Shown: positions 7,499 through 14,946, counted from the first letter of the stretch. The stretch: 30,920 nt of DNA from Faecalicatena fissicatena (GCA_001028025.1 LDAQ01000057.1:1-30920); one strand, 5' to 3'. The notes: generated by a model from the sequence alone, not told the origin. Numbers and translations: made by a program.

Positions 7499-7882
7499 AT
7501 GGCAGACAGAAGGGTGAACGTGGATGGGATGGCGGAGGCCATCGCGCAGTCCATGACGGAATATGCGGATTTGTCCAATGAGGTGATGAAGCAGAGCGTG
7601 GCTGAGGTCAGCCGGTCCGTGAAGAAGGACATCCAGTCCGGCGCTCCGGCGCGGACTGGGAAATATAAGAAAAGCTGGACGGCTAAGAAGATGCAGGAGG
7701 ATGCCAATTCCCTGACCATGGTGGTACACAGCCGTGACCGTTACCAGATTGCACATCTTCTGGAGCACGGACATGCAGGACGGAATGGAGACAGGGTTGC
7801 CGCTATTCCCCATATTGCCCCGGCAGAACAGCGGGGAGCAGAGGAACTGGTGTCTAAAATAGAACGGGGGTTATCGCAGTGA
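7499..7882 (+). CDS. HK97 gp10-like tail completion / neck protein
   Basis: The 127-residue product has the hallmark of the HK97 gp10 family: a helical N-terminus followed by VKKDIQSGAPARTGKYKKSW near residues 42-61, then HLLEHGHAGRNGDRVAAIPHIAPA near 82-105. The GAPxRTGxYxxS and LEHG segments are the recognisable core. In related phages the protein acts at the head-tail interface or in tail completion. It sits between the head closure gene and the tail terminator gene, and its last codons overlap the GTG of the next gene. Confidence 0.87.
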   Translation: MADRRVNVDGMAEAIAQSMTEYADLSNEVMKQSVAEVSRSVKKDIQSGAPARTGKYKKSWTAKKMQEDANSLTMVVHSRDRYQIAHLLEHGHAGRNGDRVAAIPHIAPAEQRGAEELVSKIERGLSQ

Positions 7883-8196
7883 CGCAGGAACAGGTAGTTG
7901 GAATGGTGGGGGAGATGGGGCTGCCTTTTGCCTATGACCACTTTGCAGAGGGGCAGTCCCCGGAGCCTCCGTTTCTGGTGTTCCTTTACCCGGAATCCCG
8001 GAATTTTGCGGCGGATGGGATTGCCTATTATAAAAAGTGGAAGCTGCATCTTGAACTGTACACGGATTATAAGTCTGTGGAGCTGGAGGAGCGGATGGAA
8101 ACCGTGCTGGAGCGGCATGGCATTTTTTACGGGAAAAGTGAGGTATGGATTGAATCGGAACGGCTGTATGAGGTGCTGTATGAAATGGAGGTTTGA
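7879..8196 (+). CDS. Putative tail terminator / tail completion protein
   Basis: This 105-residue protein starts with GTG, overlapping the previous stop by four bases (GTGA). The sequence includes LPFAYDHFAEGQSPEPPFLVFLYPES and KWKLHLELYTDYKSVELEERMETVLE, the alpha/beta pattern of small tail terminator proteins that cap the tail tube and join it to the head. The assignment rests mainly on size, predicted fold pattern and its place just before the major tail protein; no catalytic motif is expected. A different frame of similar length across the same bases is a shadow. Confidence 0.7.
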   Translation: MTQEQVVGMVGEMGLPFAYDHFAEGQSPEPPFLVFLYPESRNFAADGIAYYKKWKLHLELYTDYKSVELEERMETVLERHGIFYGKSEVWIESERLYEVLYEMEV

Positions 8197-8199
8197 GGA

Positions 8200-8844
8200 A
8201 TGGGAAATAAAGTGAAGTTTAATATCTGTAATGTACACTATGCCCCGCTGAGTGTGGGGGAGGACGGGGCGGATGCTTTTGGGACTCCGGTGACGATGCC
8301 GGGAGCGGTGTCTTTGAGCCTGGACCCCAACGGGGAGCCGGAATCCTTTTATGCGGATGGCGTGGAGTATTATGTTATCAACAACAACATGGGTTATGAC
8401 GGGGATTTGGAGCTGGCCATGATACCGGAGGCATTCCGGACGGATATTTTGAAGGAGGAGGCAGACACCAACAAGGTTCTGGTGGAGAACTGCAATGCGG
8501 AGACGGGCAGCTTTGCCCTGCTGTTTGAGTTTGACGGGGACGTGAAGAAAATCCGCCATGTGCTGTATAACTGCTCTGCCTCACGTCCGAAGATTGAATC
8601 CAAGACCAATGAGGAGTCCAGGGAGGTGCAGACGGAGACGCTGACAGTGAAGGCAAGGCCGCTGGCTTCCGGCTATGTGAAAGCGAAGACGGGGGACGCT
8701 ACTACAGCGGCGGTCTATGATGACTGGTATAAGGCGGTGTATATGCCCACAGCGGCAGAAACGCCAGCCCCTGCCAGTTACGTGCTGAACCAGGAAGCTG
8801 GCAAGGCGGCAGAAATAAAATTAGCAGGAAAGGCGGACAAATGA
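8200..8844 (+). CDS. Major tail protein, phi13-like
   Basis: The 214-residue protein begins MGNKVKFNICNVHYAPLS and shows the phi13-type tail tube pattern: VTMPGAVSLSLDPNGEPESFYADGVEYYV near residues 30-60, GYDGDLELAMIPEAFRTDIL near 67-86, and FALLFEFDGDVKKIRHVLYNCSASRP near 105-130. These proteins stack as hexameric rings to form the siphophage tail tube. GAGGTTTGAGGA precedes the start. Its last bases overlap the chaperone gene start (ATGA). An Ala/Pro-rich C-terminal stretch may be a surface extension. Confidence 0.93.
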   Translation: MGNKVKFNICNVHYAPLSVGEDGADAFGTPVTMPGAVSLSLDPNGEPESFYADGVEYYVINNNMGYDGDLELAMIPEAFRTDILKEEADTNKVLVENCNAETGSFALLFEFDGDVKKIRHVLYNCSASRPKIESKTNEESREVQTETLTVKARPLASGYVKAKTGDATTAAVYDDWYKAVYMPTAAETPAPASYVLNQEAGKAAEIKLAGKADK

Positions 8845-9218
8845 GCATAATCAGGAAGATAGAGATTGACGGGCAGGAAGTGCTGTTCAAGGCATCGGCG
8901 GCAATCCCTCGCATTTACCGTTTGAAGTTTCAGAGGGATATTTATAAAGATTTGCGGGTTTTGGAACAGAGCGTGGGCGGTTCGGAGGAAGGGGAGTCCG
9001 GGCTTGATTTATTTTCCCTGGAAATGTTTGAGAACATCGCTTTTGTCATGGCAAAACATGCGGATGGTTCAATACCCGACACGCCGGAGGAATGGCTGGA
9101 TAATTTTAATACTTTCTCCATTTATCAGGTGCTGCCAAAGCTGATTGAACTTTGGGGGCTGAATGTGAAGACGGACGTGGAGGCTAAAAAAAACTTCGCC
9201 CGACAGAGCGTGAGATGA
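8841..9218 (+). CDS. Tail assembly chaperone G (frameshift upstream product)
   Basis: The 125-residue protein lies between the major tail and tape measure genes, where siphophages encode the G and G-T chaperones that load the tape measure protein and recruit tail subunits. The sequence MSIIRKIEIDGQEVLFKASA with LGLDLFSLEMFENIAFVMAKH-type features and a WLDNFNTFSIYQVLPKLIELWGLN end fits that family. Near its end the frame passes through A AAA AAC at 9188-9194 in the exact phase for -1 slippage, so some ribosomes should make the G-T fusion of about 179 residues instead of stopping at 9218. Neither form is expected in the mature virion. Confidence 0.88.
   Translation: MSIIRKIEIDGQEVLFKASAAIPRIYRLKFQRDIYKDLRVLEQSVGGSEEGESGLDLFSLEMFENIAFVMAKHADGSIPDTPEEWLDNFNTFSIYQVLPKLIELWGLNVKTDVEAKKNFARQSVR
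9188..9194 (+). promoter_or_regulatory. -1 programmed ribosomal frameshift slippery site
   Basis: The heptamer A AAA AAC is read in the G frame as AAA (9189-9191) and AAC (9192-9194), the canonical X XXY YYZ phase. After slippage the next codon is CTT at 9194-9196 and the frame continues as LRPTEREMTTPLFLLRC to a stop at 9379. The peptide across the shift matches the conserved RPT-REMTTPLFLLRC signature of Firmicutes G-T fusions, which supports use of the site. Confidence 0.85.
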
Positions 9219-9379
9219 CAACGCCGCTGTTCCTCCTTCGGTGTGTACAGTTGGGGCTTTCCATACAGGATTTGGAACTGCTGTCCATTGGGATGATTAA
9301 TGATATGTATGCGGAGAGCAGGAATGATGAGTGCAAGTTCGCCCAGCTTGCCACCCAGGAGGATTTTGATTTGTTTTGA
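9215..9379 (+). CDS. Tail assembly chaperone T domain (made as G-T fusion by -1 frameshift)
   Basis: This frame encodes MTTPLFLLRCVQLGLSIQDL, then LLSIGMINDMYAESRND and ends LATQEDFDLF. These are the typical T-domain blocks of Firmicutes siphophage chaperones. The ATG at 9215 overlaps the G stop codon as ATGA, but no good ribosome site precedes it. The frame is open upstream to the slippery heptamer, so the real product is most likely the fusion of G residues 1-118 with 61 residues from this frame. The T part binds the tape measure protein. The tape measure gene is displaced by about 1.28 kb of inserted cargo. Confidence 0.85.
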   Translation: MTTPLFLLRCVQLGLSIQDLELLSIGMINDMYAESRNDECKFAQLATQEDFDLF

Positions 9380-9385
9380 TTTCCG

Positions 9386-9414
9386 TTGATAAGGAAGCCA
9401 TTTCTTGGTATAGT
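9386..9414 (+). promoter_or_regulatory. Promoter opening cargo cassette 2
   Basis: TTGATA at 9386-9391 and TATAGT at 9409-9414 are separated by exactly 17 bases, and TG one base before the -10 makes it an extended -10 promoter. It begins six bases after the T-domain stop codon and drives the cargo genes independently of the late operon. This is the strongest of the three cassette promoters. Confidence 0.75.
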
Positions 9415-9473
9415 GATAGCAGGAAATGGCTGGCGGAGTCAGCGGAAACTGGAATTTGTGGAGGAAAAAGATA

Positions 9474-9959
9474 ATGGCAAAAGAAAAGGCTTCTTTCAAA
9501 GAATTTCTATCGGCAGTTGCGCCAGAACACCAAGCGTTTGTCGAGAAACTTAATACCAAACTTATTGAACAGGGATGTGGTCTTGTAATTAAGGAAGTAA
9601 AAAGCGGTTACGCTGCTTCATACCAACTAGAGAAGAAAACAGTGATGAATTGGGTGTTTCGCAAGTCTGGTATTTTGGCACGGATTTATGGTGACAATGC
9701 TAGTAAGTATGAGGATACAATCGCTTCTCTGCCCGCTGATATGCAAAAGAAAATGACTACTTCTCGTGACTGCAAGAGATTGATTGACCCTAATGCTTGT
9801 AGCGATACCTGTGTGAAAGGTTTTATTTATGCGTTGAATGGCGATACACATAAAAAATGCCGTAATGACGGAATGTTTTTCCTGCTGACAAATGAAACAG
9901 CGGAGCATATAGCTGGTTTGGTCTGTGCAGAGGTTAATGTGCGTAAGTCAGCTTTATAA
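9474..9959 (+). CDS. Conserved protein of unknown function, Cys-rich, cassette 2
   Basis: The 161-residue product is not one I can name. The N-terminal half looks helical (FKEFLSAVAPEHQAFVEKLN), followed by a beta-like stretch SGYAASYQLEKKTVMNWVFR and GILARIYGDNASKYEDTIASLP. The C-terminal half has a notable cysteine pattern: DCKRLIDPNACSDTCVKGF, then HKKCRNDGMFF. That gives five cysteines in about 36 residues, which might bind a metal or form disulfides. I recall similar uncharacterised proteins in Clostridia but cannot assign a function. ATG 9474 is chosen because GTGGAGGA lies about ten bases upstream; an in-frame ATG at 9426 lacks one. It is AT-rich and is followed by a GNAT gene after 68 bases. 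Confidence 0.75.
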   Translation: MAKEKASFKEFLSAVAPEHQAFVEKLNTKLIEQGCGLVIKEVKSGYAASYQLEKKTVMNWVFRKSGILARIYGDNASKYEDTIASLPADMQKKMTTSRDCKRLIDPNACSDTCVKGFIYALNGDTHKKCRNDGMFFLLTNETAEHIAGLVCAEVNVRKSAL

Positions 9960-10027
9960 CGACAGAAAATTTAAGAACAATAAATTCCATTTCGTCTGGA
10001 AAAAAATTAGGATTGCAGGAGGCGGTT

Positions 10028-10504
10028 ATGGACTACAAAATTAGAACAATATTAGAGGGAGAAGATAGCTTACTTGAAGATTTTTTGTACGAAGCTATCT
10101 TTGTGCCAGAGGGAGTATCAGCACCGCCCAAATCAATTATCAATCAACCGGAATTGCAGATATATATAACCGGTTTCGGGAAGAAAAAAGACGATATAGG
10201 TTTGGTTGTGGAAGTTGATAAAAAGGCTGTCGGTGCTGTTTGGGTACGCATTATGAATGATTATGGACATATAGACAATGACACTCCTTCCTTCGCAATT
10301 TCCCTGTATAAAGATTTTCGGGGGCTGGGAATAGGTACTTCTTTAATGAAAGAAATGCTCCGTATTCTGAAAGACAGAGGGTATAAACAAGCATCACTTG
10401 CCGTACAAAAGGTAAACTATGCTGTAAAAATGTATCAAAAAACAGGATTTGAAATTGTAGATGAAAACGAGGAAGAATATATCATGCTTTGTCGTTTGCG
10501 ATAA
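10028..10504 (+). CDS. GNAT family N-acetyltransferase
   Basis: The 158-residue protein carries the acetyl-CoA binding motif A as RGLGIGTSLMKEML near residues 100-113, preceded by the FAISLYKDF beta strand and followed by YKQASLAVQKVNYAVKMYQKTGFEIVDE, the C-terminal signature of GNAT enzymes. These transfer an acetyl group from acetyl-CoA to an amine on a small molecule or protein; the acceptor cannot be inferred. ATG 10028 has CAGGAGG six bases upstream and is preferred to the in-frame TTG at 10013. It is the second gene of cassette 2, whose two genes probably share the promoter at 9386. It is followed by two terminators. Confidence 0.87.
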   Translation: MDYKIRTILEGEDSLLEDFLYEAIFVPEGVSAPPKSIINQPELQIYITGFGKKKDDIGLVVEVDKKAVGAVWVRIMNDYGHIDNDTPSFAISLYKDFRGLGIGTSLMKEMLRILKDRGYKQASLAVQKVNYAVKMYQKTGFEIVDENEEEYIMLCRLR

Positions 10505-10560
10505 TACAAATTTTAGTTTTTCTGTGAGTTGTATTTTTAATAAAAGTAAGATTTCTACAT

Positions 10561-10590
10561 AGGCATCTGTCAAAATCGGCAGGTGCCTTT
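10561..10590 (+). terminator. Terminator ending cargo cassette 2
   Basis: GGCATCTG (10562-10569) pairs with CAGGTGCC (10580-10587) with one G-U pair and a ten-base loop, followed by TTTCCC. The T-run is short, so alone it may be partial. Its stem resembles the terminators of cassettes 1 and 3. Confidence 0.6.
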
Positions 10591-10602
10591 CCCATACATT
10601 TT

Positions 10603-10626
10603 GAGCCTTCACAGGCTCTTTTTTTC
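10603..10626 (+). terminator. Strong intrinsic terminator before tape measure gene
   Basis: GAGCCT (10603-10608) and AGGCTC (10613-10618) form a perfect six-base stem with a TCAC loop followed by seven T and CTG. It lies 29 bp before the tape measure ATG. It resembles the GC-rich phage junction hairpins rather than the cassette ones, so it may be the original phage element here. Confidence 0.8.
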
Positions 10627-10654
10627 TGTCAAAAAACAGGAGAGGAGGTATCGC

Positions 10655-13501
10655 ATGGCCAACCGCATACAGGGTATCACGGTTGAAATTGGCGGTGATA
10701 CCACCAGACTGACCACAGCACTGAAAGGTGTCAATTCGGAAATCCGCAACACCCAGTCACAGCTTAAGGATGTGGAGAAGCTCTTGAAGTTGGACCCACA
10801 TAATTCGGAGCTTCTGGCGCAGAAACAGCGGCTTTTGACGGATGCCATTGGGGAGACGAAGGATAAGCTGGAGGCTTTGAAGTCCGCCCAACAGCAGGTT
10901 CAGCAACAGTTTGAGCGGGGAGACATTACGAAAGACCAGTACGATGCCCTGCAGCGGGAGATTATTGAGACAGAGCAGAATTTAAAAGACCTGGAAAAAC
11001 AGGCGGAGGATACCAATACCTCCCTTTCCGGATTTACACAGGCGGCGGAGAAGATTGGGAAGTTCGGGGATGCGGCTACTTCGGCAGGAAAGAAGCTGCT
11101 CCCTGTCACTGCCGGGATTACGGCGGCGGGCGGTGCGTCCGCTAAGATGGCGATGGATTTTGAGGATGCCATGGCGAAGGTCAATACCATTGCGGATACC
11201 ACGGAGGTTCCGTTAGCAGAACTGGAAAAATCTATCCTGGATTTATCGAACCAGACAGGCATCAGTTCCACGGAGATTGCCGGCAATGTATACGATGCCA
11301 TCTCTGCCGGGCAGAAGACCGGGGATGCGGTGAACTTCGTTTCCAATTCCACCATGCTGGCAAAAGCCGGGTTTGCGGATGCCGGGAGCGCTTTGGACGT
11401 GCTGACTACCATTATGAACGCCTATGGACTGGAAGCCGGGGAAGTCACGAAGGTGTCGGATATCCTGATCCAGACACAGAACCTTGGCAAGACTACGGTG
11501 GGGGAACTGTCGGCTTCTATGGGTAAGATTATCCCCACGGCCAAGGCAAACGGCGTGGCTTTAGACCAGGTGGCTGCTGGATATGCAATTATGACTGCAA
11601 ATGGTGTTGCTACAGCAGAAACCACCACTTATATGAACTCCATGCTGAATGAACTGGGGAAATCCGGCACCAAGGTGTCTGATACCTTGAAAGAGAAAAT
11701 GGGGAAATCCTTCACGGAACTGATGGAGGGAGGGGCAAGTCTTTCCGATGTGCTGCAGATTGTATCAGACAGTGCAAAGGATCAGGGACTTGCCTTTACT
11801 GATTTATGGGGCAGCTCCGAAGCGGGGAAAGCAGGTTTGATTCTTCTTGGGGACAGTGCGGATACTTTCAATGGAACATTGGAACAGATGCAGAATTCCA
11901 CAGGAGCAACGGAGACTGCTTTTGGGAAGTTGAACACCAATTCCTATACCATTCAAAAGGCGTTTAACCAGTTGAAAAATACAGCCATTGAATTCGGCAC
12001 AGCGATTATGAGTGTGCTGGCTCCTATTCTGATGGCGCTGGCAGAAAAGATACAGGCATTTACCACCTGGTTCTCCGGGCTGTCGGATGGAACAAAGAAG
12101 ATGATTGTCATTATTGCCATGGTGGTGGCAGCAGTGGGACCGGTGTTAATCATCATCGGGAAGATTGCAACCGGAATCAGTGCGGTGATGAGTTTGGTCG
12201 GTGTGATTGCACCTGCCATTTCTGCATTGATTCCGGTCATTGCCAGCGTGGGCGCGCCAATCCTTGCTATTATTGCCGTGATTGTGGCGGTGATTGCCAT
12301 TGGGAAGCTGCTGGTTGCACACTGGGATGAAATCAAGGCGGCATGTATTAATATCTGGAATGCCGTGAAGGAATTCTTTGCCGGGCTGTGGGAAGGTATC
12401 AAGCAGACGGCCAGTGCAGCGTGGACGGCAATTTCGCAGTTTTTTACCACGCTCTGGACAGGGATATCCACAGTGGCACAGACTATCTGGAACGGGATTG
12501 CCGCATTTTTCTCTATGCTCTGGGAGGGCATTAAAACCGTATTCCAGACGGTTTTGACAGTAATTTCTACGATTGTCACTACCTATTTCAATATTTACAA
12601 AACCATCATTACCACGGTGCTGACCGTCATCCAGACTATTTTTACCACGGTCTGGAATGCCATTAAAACGGTGGTGACTACAGTTGTTATGGCGGTACAG
12701 GCTTTCCTGACGGCGGCGTGGAATACGATTCAGACCGTGATTTCCACGGTGTTGAATACCATTCAAAGCATCGTATCCACGGTGTGGAATGGCATCAGGG
12801 ATGTGGTGTCCACAGTAATGAATACGGTGGGAAGCATTATCTCCAATGTGTGGAATTCTGTTAAGAATACGGTGACAACTGTGCTGGATGCTATTAAGAC
12901 AGCGGTCACGAACATTTTCAATAACATTGTCAGCGGAATCAGCAATGCCATGAGCAATGTCTACAATGCGGTGAAGAATGGGTTTGAACAGGCGGTGGGT
13001 TATATCAAGGGATTGGCATCCAGTGCATGGAACTGGGGCGTGGATATCGTGAACGGGATTGCCAATGGTATCCGGAATGCTATTGGCAATGTGGTGGATG
13101 CGGTCAAGAGCATTGCGGATAAGATTGCGGCGTTCCTGCATTTCTCTGTGCCGGATGAGGGACCGCTTACAGAGTATGAATCCTGGATGCCGGATTTTGT
13201 GTCTGGACTTGCCAAGGGGATTGAGGGCAGTCGGGGGATGATTGAAAAGGCAGTCCGGGGCGTAGCTTCGGATATGGTGGTCAATCCGCAGATTGGGGCG
13301 GTTTCAGGTATGGCAGAGCAGCAGGCTGCTTCGGCAAATAACGTTTCGCAGCTTTTAAGCGGAATTCGGGAGGCGGTAAATGGATTTGGGATGACAAATC
13401 CGGGGACTATCTGCATCCCGGTGTACCTTGGCGGCACGCTGCTGGATGAGGTGGTGGTGAATGCGCAGAACAGGCAGAACCTGAGGTCAGGAGGGAGATA
13501 G
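10655..13501 (+). CDS. Tail tape measure protein
   Basis: The 948-residue protein sets tail length and helps deliver DNA. The N-terminal ~120 residues are coiled coil (LKGVNSEIRNTQSQLKDVEK and following). A tape measure core domain runs about residues 140-360 (AMDFEDAMAKVNTIADTTEV, GLEAGEVTKVSDILIQTQNL). Strongly hydrophobic segments lie about 470-560, consistent with membrane insertion during DNA injection. Residues 567-775 are nineteen 11-residue repeats. ATG 10655 follows AGAGGAGGT; the longer upstream reading runs through the terminator and is not coding. A tape measure of this size would predict a tail near 140 nm at the usual 0.15 nm per residue, which is an inference. Confidence 0.95.
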   Translation: MANRIQGITVEIGGDTTRLTTALKGVNSEIRNTQSQLKDVEKLLKLDPHNSELLAQKQRLLTDAIGETKDKLEALKSAQQQVQQQFERGDITKDQYDALQREIIETEQNLKDLEKQAEDTNTSLSGFTQAAEKIGKFGDAATSAGKKLLPVTAGITAAGGASAKMAMDFEDAMAKVNTIADTTEVPLAELEKSILDLSNQTGISSTEIAGNVYDAISAGQKTGDAVNFVSNSTMLAKAGFADAGSALDVLTTIMNAYGLEAGEVTKVSDILIQTQNLGKTTVGELSASMGKIIPTAKANGVALDQVAAGYAIMTANGVATAETTTYMNSMLNELGKSGTKVSDTLKEKMGKSFTELMEGGASLSDVLQIVSDSAKDQGLAFTDLWGSSEAGKAGLILLGDSADTFNGTLEQMQNSTGATETAFGKLNTNSYTIQKAFNQLKNTAIEFGTAIMSVLAPILMALAEKIQAFTTWFSGLSDGTKKMIVIIAMVVAAVGPVLIIIGKIATGISAVMSLVGVIAPAISALIPVIASVGAPILAIIAVIVAVIAIGKLLVAHWDEIKAACINIWNAVKEFFAGLWEGIKQTASAAWTAISQFFTTLWTGISTVAQTIWNGIAAFFSMLWEGIKTVFQTVLTVISTIVTTYFNIYKTIITTVLTVIQTIFTTVWNAIKTVVTTVVMAVQAFLTAAWNTIQTVISTVLNTIQSIVSTVWNGIRDVVSTVMNTVGSIISNVWNSVKNTVTTVLDAIKTAVTNIFNNIVSGISNAMSNVYNAVKNGFEQAVGYIKGLASSAWNWGVDIVNGIANGIRNAIGNVVDAVKSIADKIAAFLHFSVPDEGPLTEYESWMPDFVSGLAKGIEGSRGMIEKAVRGVASDMVVNPQIGAVSGMAEQQAASANNVSQLLSGIREAVNGFGMTNPGTICIPVYLGGTLLDEVVVNAQNRQNLRSGGR
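12353..12979 (+). repeat. Nineteen tandem 33-bp (11-residue) degenerate repeats in the tape measure gene
   Basis: In the tape measure frame the protein runs through consecutive 11-residue units such as IWNAVKEFFAG, LWEGIKQTASA, VWNAIKTVVTT and VWNGIRDVVST with no insertions or deletions. Position 2 is usually Trp and positions 1, 5 and 8 hydrophobic, the pattern of a hendecad helix. Nineteen units can be read before the period breaks down after AMSNVYNAVKN. Confidence 0.85.
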
Positions 13502-13503
13502 GC

Positions 13504-13866
13504 ATGGCTTTTATACAGTATCTTGCGTTTGATGAGGTGCCGCTTCCCATGCCGGATTCCTACGAGGTGGAGATGGAGGATGTGGAGGCGGATTCCGGCG
13601 GGGAGACGGAGGCTGGGACTACCCAGAGGGATGTAGTCAGGAGCGGCGTGGTGACAATTCCGGTTTCTTTTTCCTTAAGCCCAAAGTGGGTGAAGGCCAT
13701 GGCGGGGTTCCGCAGGAAGCCGAAGATTGCCGTGGAGTATTTTGACACGGAGACGCTGGAAGTGAGGCGGACGGAGATGTTTATGGAGGGGTATAAGGCG
13801 GGCCTGGTAAAAGACACCTCCTATAAAGGCCTGTGGAAGGTGTCGTTTACGCTGCGCGAGTTTTGA
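13504..13866 (+). CDS. Phage tail protein (distal tail / minor tail, unassigned)
   Basis: The 120-residue product MAFIQYLAFDEVPLPMPDSY is beta-rich, with VVRSGVVTIPVSFSLSPKWVKAMAGF, KIAVEYFDTETLEVRRTEMFMEGY and an end KGLWKVSFTLREF. Small proteins of this pattern follow the tape measure gene in Clostridial siphophages. They are thought to belong to the tail tip, but I cannot assign a specific role. The start lies two bases after the tape measure stop, with AGGAGGGAGA as the ribosome site, so it is coupled to that gene. Cassette 3 begins immediately after its stop codon. Confidence 0.7.
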   Translation: MAFIQYLAFDEVPLPMPDSYEVEMEDVEADSGGETEAGTTQRDVVRSGVVTIPVSFSLSPKWVKAMAGFRRKPKIAVEYFDTETLEVRRTEMFMEGYKAGLVKDTSYKGLWKVSFTLREF

Positions 13867-13873
13867 GAATAGG

Positions 13874-13903
13874 TTGCTGGATAGAGAGCAGGCATGATAT
13901 AAT
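13874..13903 (+). promoter_or_regulatory. Promoter opening cargo cassette 3
   Basis: TTGCTG at 13874-13879 and a perfect TATAAT at 13898-13903 are 18 bases apart, with TG one base before the -10 giving an extended -10 element. It starts seven bases after the stop of the tail gene and lies 41 bp upstream of the YdeI-like gene. Confidence 0.72.
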
Positions 13904-13943
13904 TTGATGAGAAAACAGGAGGTTGCGAGGGAGGGAATGCATA

Positions 13944-14507
13944 TTGAAAGAAGCATTATGCTTTGGAACTCGTAAGGAGTTCAGAGAATGGTTATTAAGT
14001 AATTGCCTATCCAGCGAAGGAGTTTGGTTACAATTTGGAAAAACAGATAAAGTAAAAACGCTAAAAGCCAGCGAAGCATTGGAAGAGGCTTTATGCTTTG
14101 GCTGGATAGATGGCGTGATGAAGAAGATTGATGATAACTCGTATCTAAAGTATTTCTCTATGAGAAGGAAAAGCAGTAGATGGTCTGTGAAAAATAAAGC
14201 ATTAGTCGGAGAACTGGAAAGAAAAGGGCTAATGACTGATTATGGACGAAAGAAAATTGAAGAGGCGAAAAGAAATGGACAGTGGGATAATGCGGCAAAG
14301 TCTTCCGATATATCAGAAGAACAAATAAAGATGGTTACCATATTATTAAAAGAAAATGAACTAGCCTGTATTAATTTTCAGAATATGTCGTTATCTGTGC
14401 AAAAGACATACACAAGGGCTTACTTTGATGCAAAAACAGATGATGGCCGCATGAAACGATTGGAATGGATGATGGAACGTTTGGAAAAAAATCTAAAGCC
14501 AATGTAG
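13944..14507 (+). CDS. YdeI/OmpD-associated family protein
   Basis: The 187-residue product shows the YdeI-like pattern: an N-terminal FGTRKEFREWLLSN, then SSEGVWLQFGKTDK, and the highly characteristic EALEEALCFGWIDGVMKKID near residues 46-65, followed by YLKYFSMRRKSSRWS. A C-terminal helical region resembles the bacteriocin-protection / OmdA type extension. The biochemical role of this family is not settled; some members are linked to resistance to antimicrobial peptides. TTG 13944 is preferred because AGGGAGGGA is about eight to ten bases upstream, while TTG 13923 has its ribosome site immediately adjacent. The AT-rich sequence contrasts with the phage tail genes around it. Confidence 0.85.
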   Translation: MKEALCFGTRKEFREWLLSNCLSSEGVWLQFGKTDKVKTLKASEALEEALCFGWIDGVMKKIDDNSYLKYFSMRRKSSRWSVKNKALVGELERKGLMTDYGRKKIEEAKRNGQWDNAAKSSDISEEQIKMVTILLKENELACINFQNMSLSVQKTYTRAYFDAKTDDGRMKRLEWMMERLEKNLKPM

Positions 14508-14558
14508 ATTAATTCCAGTCTACTGAGTTGAAAAAGTTTGAATTTGAGGAGGTGTTTT

Positions 14559-14906
14559 ATGTTTAATGAAGTATGTATATATGAGGCAAAATTAACCAAG
14601 TTAGACGAAATTGAAGAACTAATGAAAGAAGTTGCTGAATTTTATTTAAAGCAAGACGGTGTCATTGATGTACATTATATAAAACGAACTCACCGACAAA
14701 AAGATTTTAATGCAGTTAAAGAGGGTGATTTGCCTGTTCGTCTTACAAGAAATGTAGGTAAGGTAACATACGTCTTATATTGGGTGTTGGAAAATGAAGA
14801 GACTCATGCAAGAGTTTCAAAACTTGGTATAGAGAAATTCTATAAACGTTGGAATCGTTGCTTAACCACAATGCCTAAAATAATATTGGGAGAAAATGTT
14901 GTTTAG
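14559..14906 (+). CDS. Antibiotic biosynthesis monooxygenase (ABM)-like small protein
   Basis: The 115-residue product MFNEVCIYEAKLTKLDEIEE looks like a ferredoxin-like dimeric alpha/beta barrel protein. The first strand is VCIYEAKL, a helix DEIEELMKEVAEFYLKQDGV follows, then strand VIDVHYIKRTH and a later strand KVTYVLYWVLENEETHARVS with a closing helix. ABM-like proteins include cofactor-free oxygenases and heme-degrading enzymes, but the family is broad and the substrate cannot be read here. ATG 14559 follows GAGGAGGTG. The gene is the second of cassette 3, 51 bp after the YdeI-like gene, and is followed by the cassette terminator. Confidence 0.65.
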   Translation: MFNEVCIYEAKLTKLDEIEELMKEVAEFYLKQDGVIDVHYIKRTHRQKDFNAVKEGDLPVRLTRNVGKVTYVLYWVLENEETHARVSKLGIEKFYKRWNRCLTTMPKIILGENVV

Positions 14907-14946
14907 ACTGCAAATCCCAATTTTCTTAACAGAGCAGAACCATTTC

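Noticed and set aside
7069..8559. Long minus-strand open frames across the connector and tail genes
   Set aside because: Every gene on the plus strand here has a clear family match and tight coupling; the reverse frames have no ribosome sites and no recognisable protein sequence.
10583..10654. N-terminal extension of the tape measure protein
   Set aside because: The extension is read through two terminator hairpins and a T-run; ATG 10655 follows AGAGGAGGT.
12353..12979. CRISPR-like tandem repeat
   Set aside because: The 33-bp period comes from coding hendecad repeats that are degenerate at DNA level, with no alternating spacers.
12146..13141. 331-codon minus-strand open frame inside the tape measure gene
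   Set aside because: It is the antisense reading of the hydrophobic and hendecad region; the repeated codon pattern keeps the reverse frame open, and the peptide looks like low-complexity His/Asn/Arg shadow sequence.
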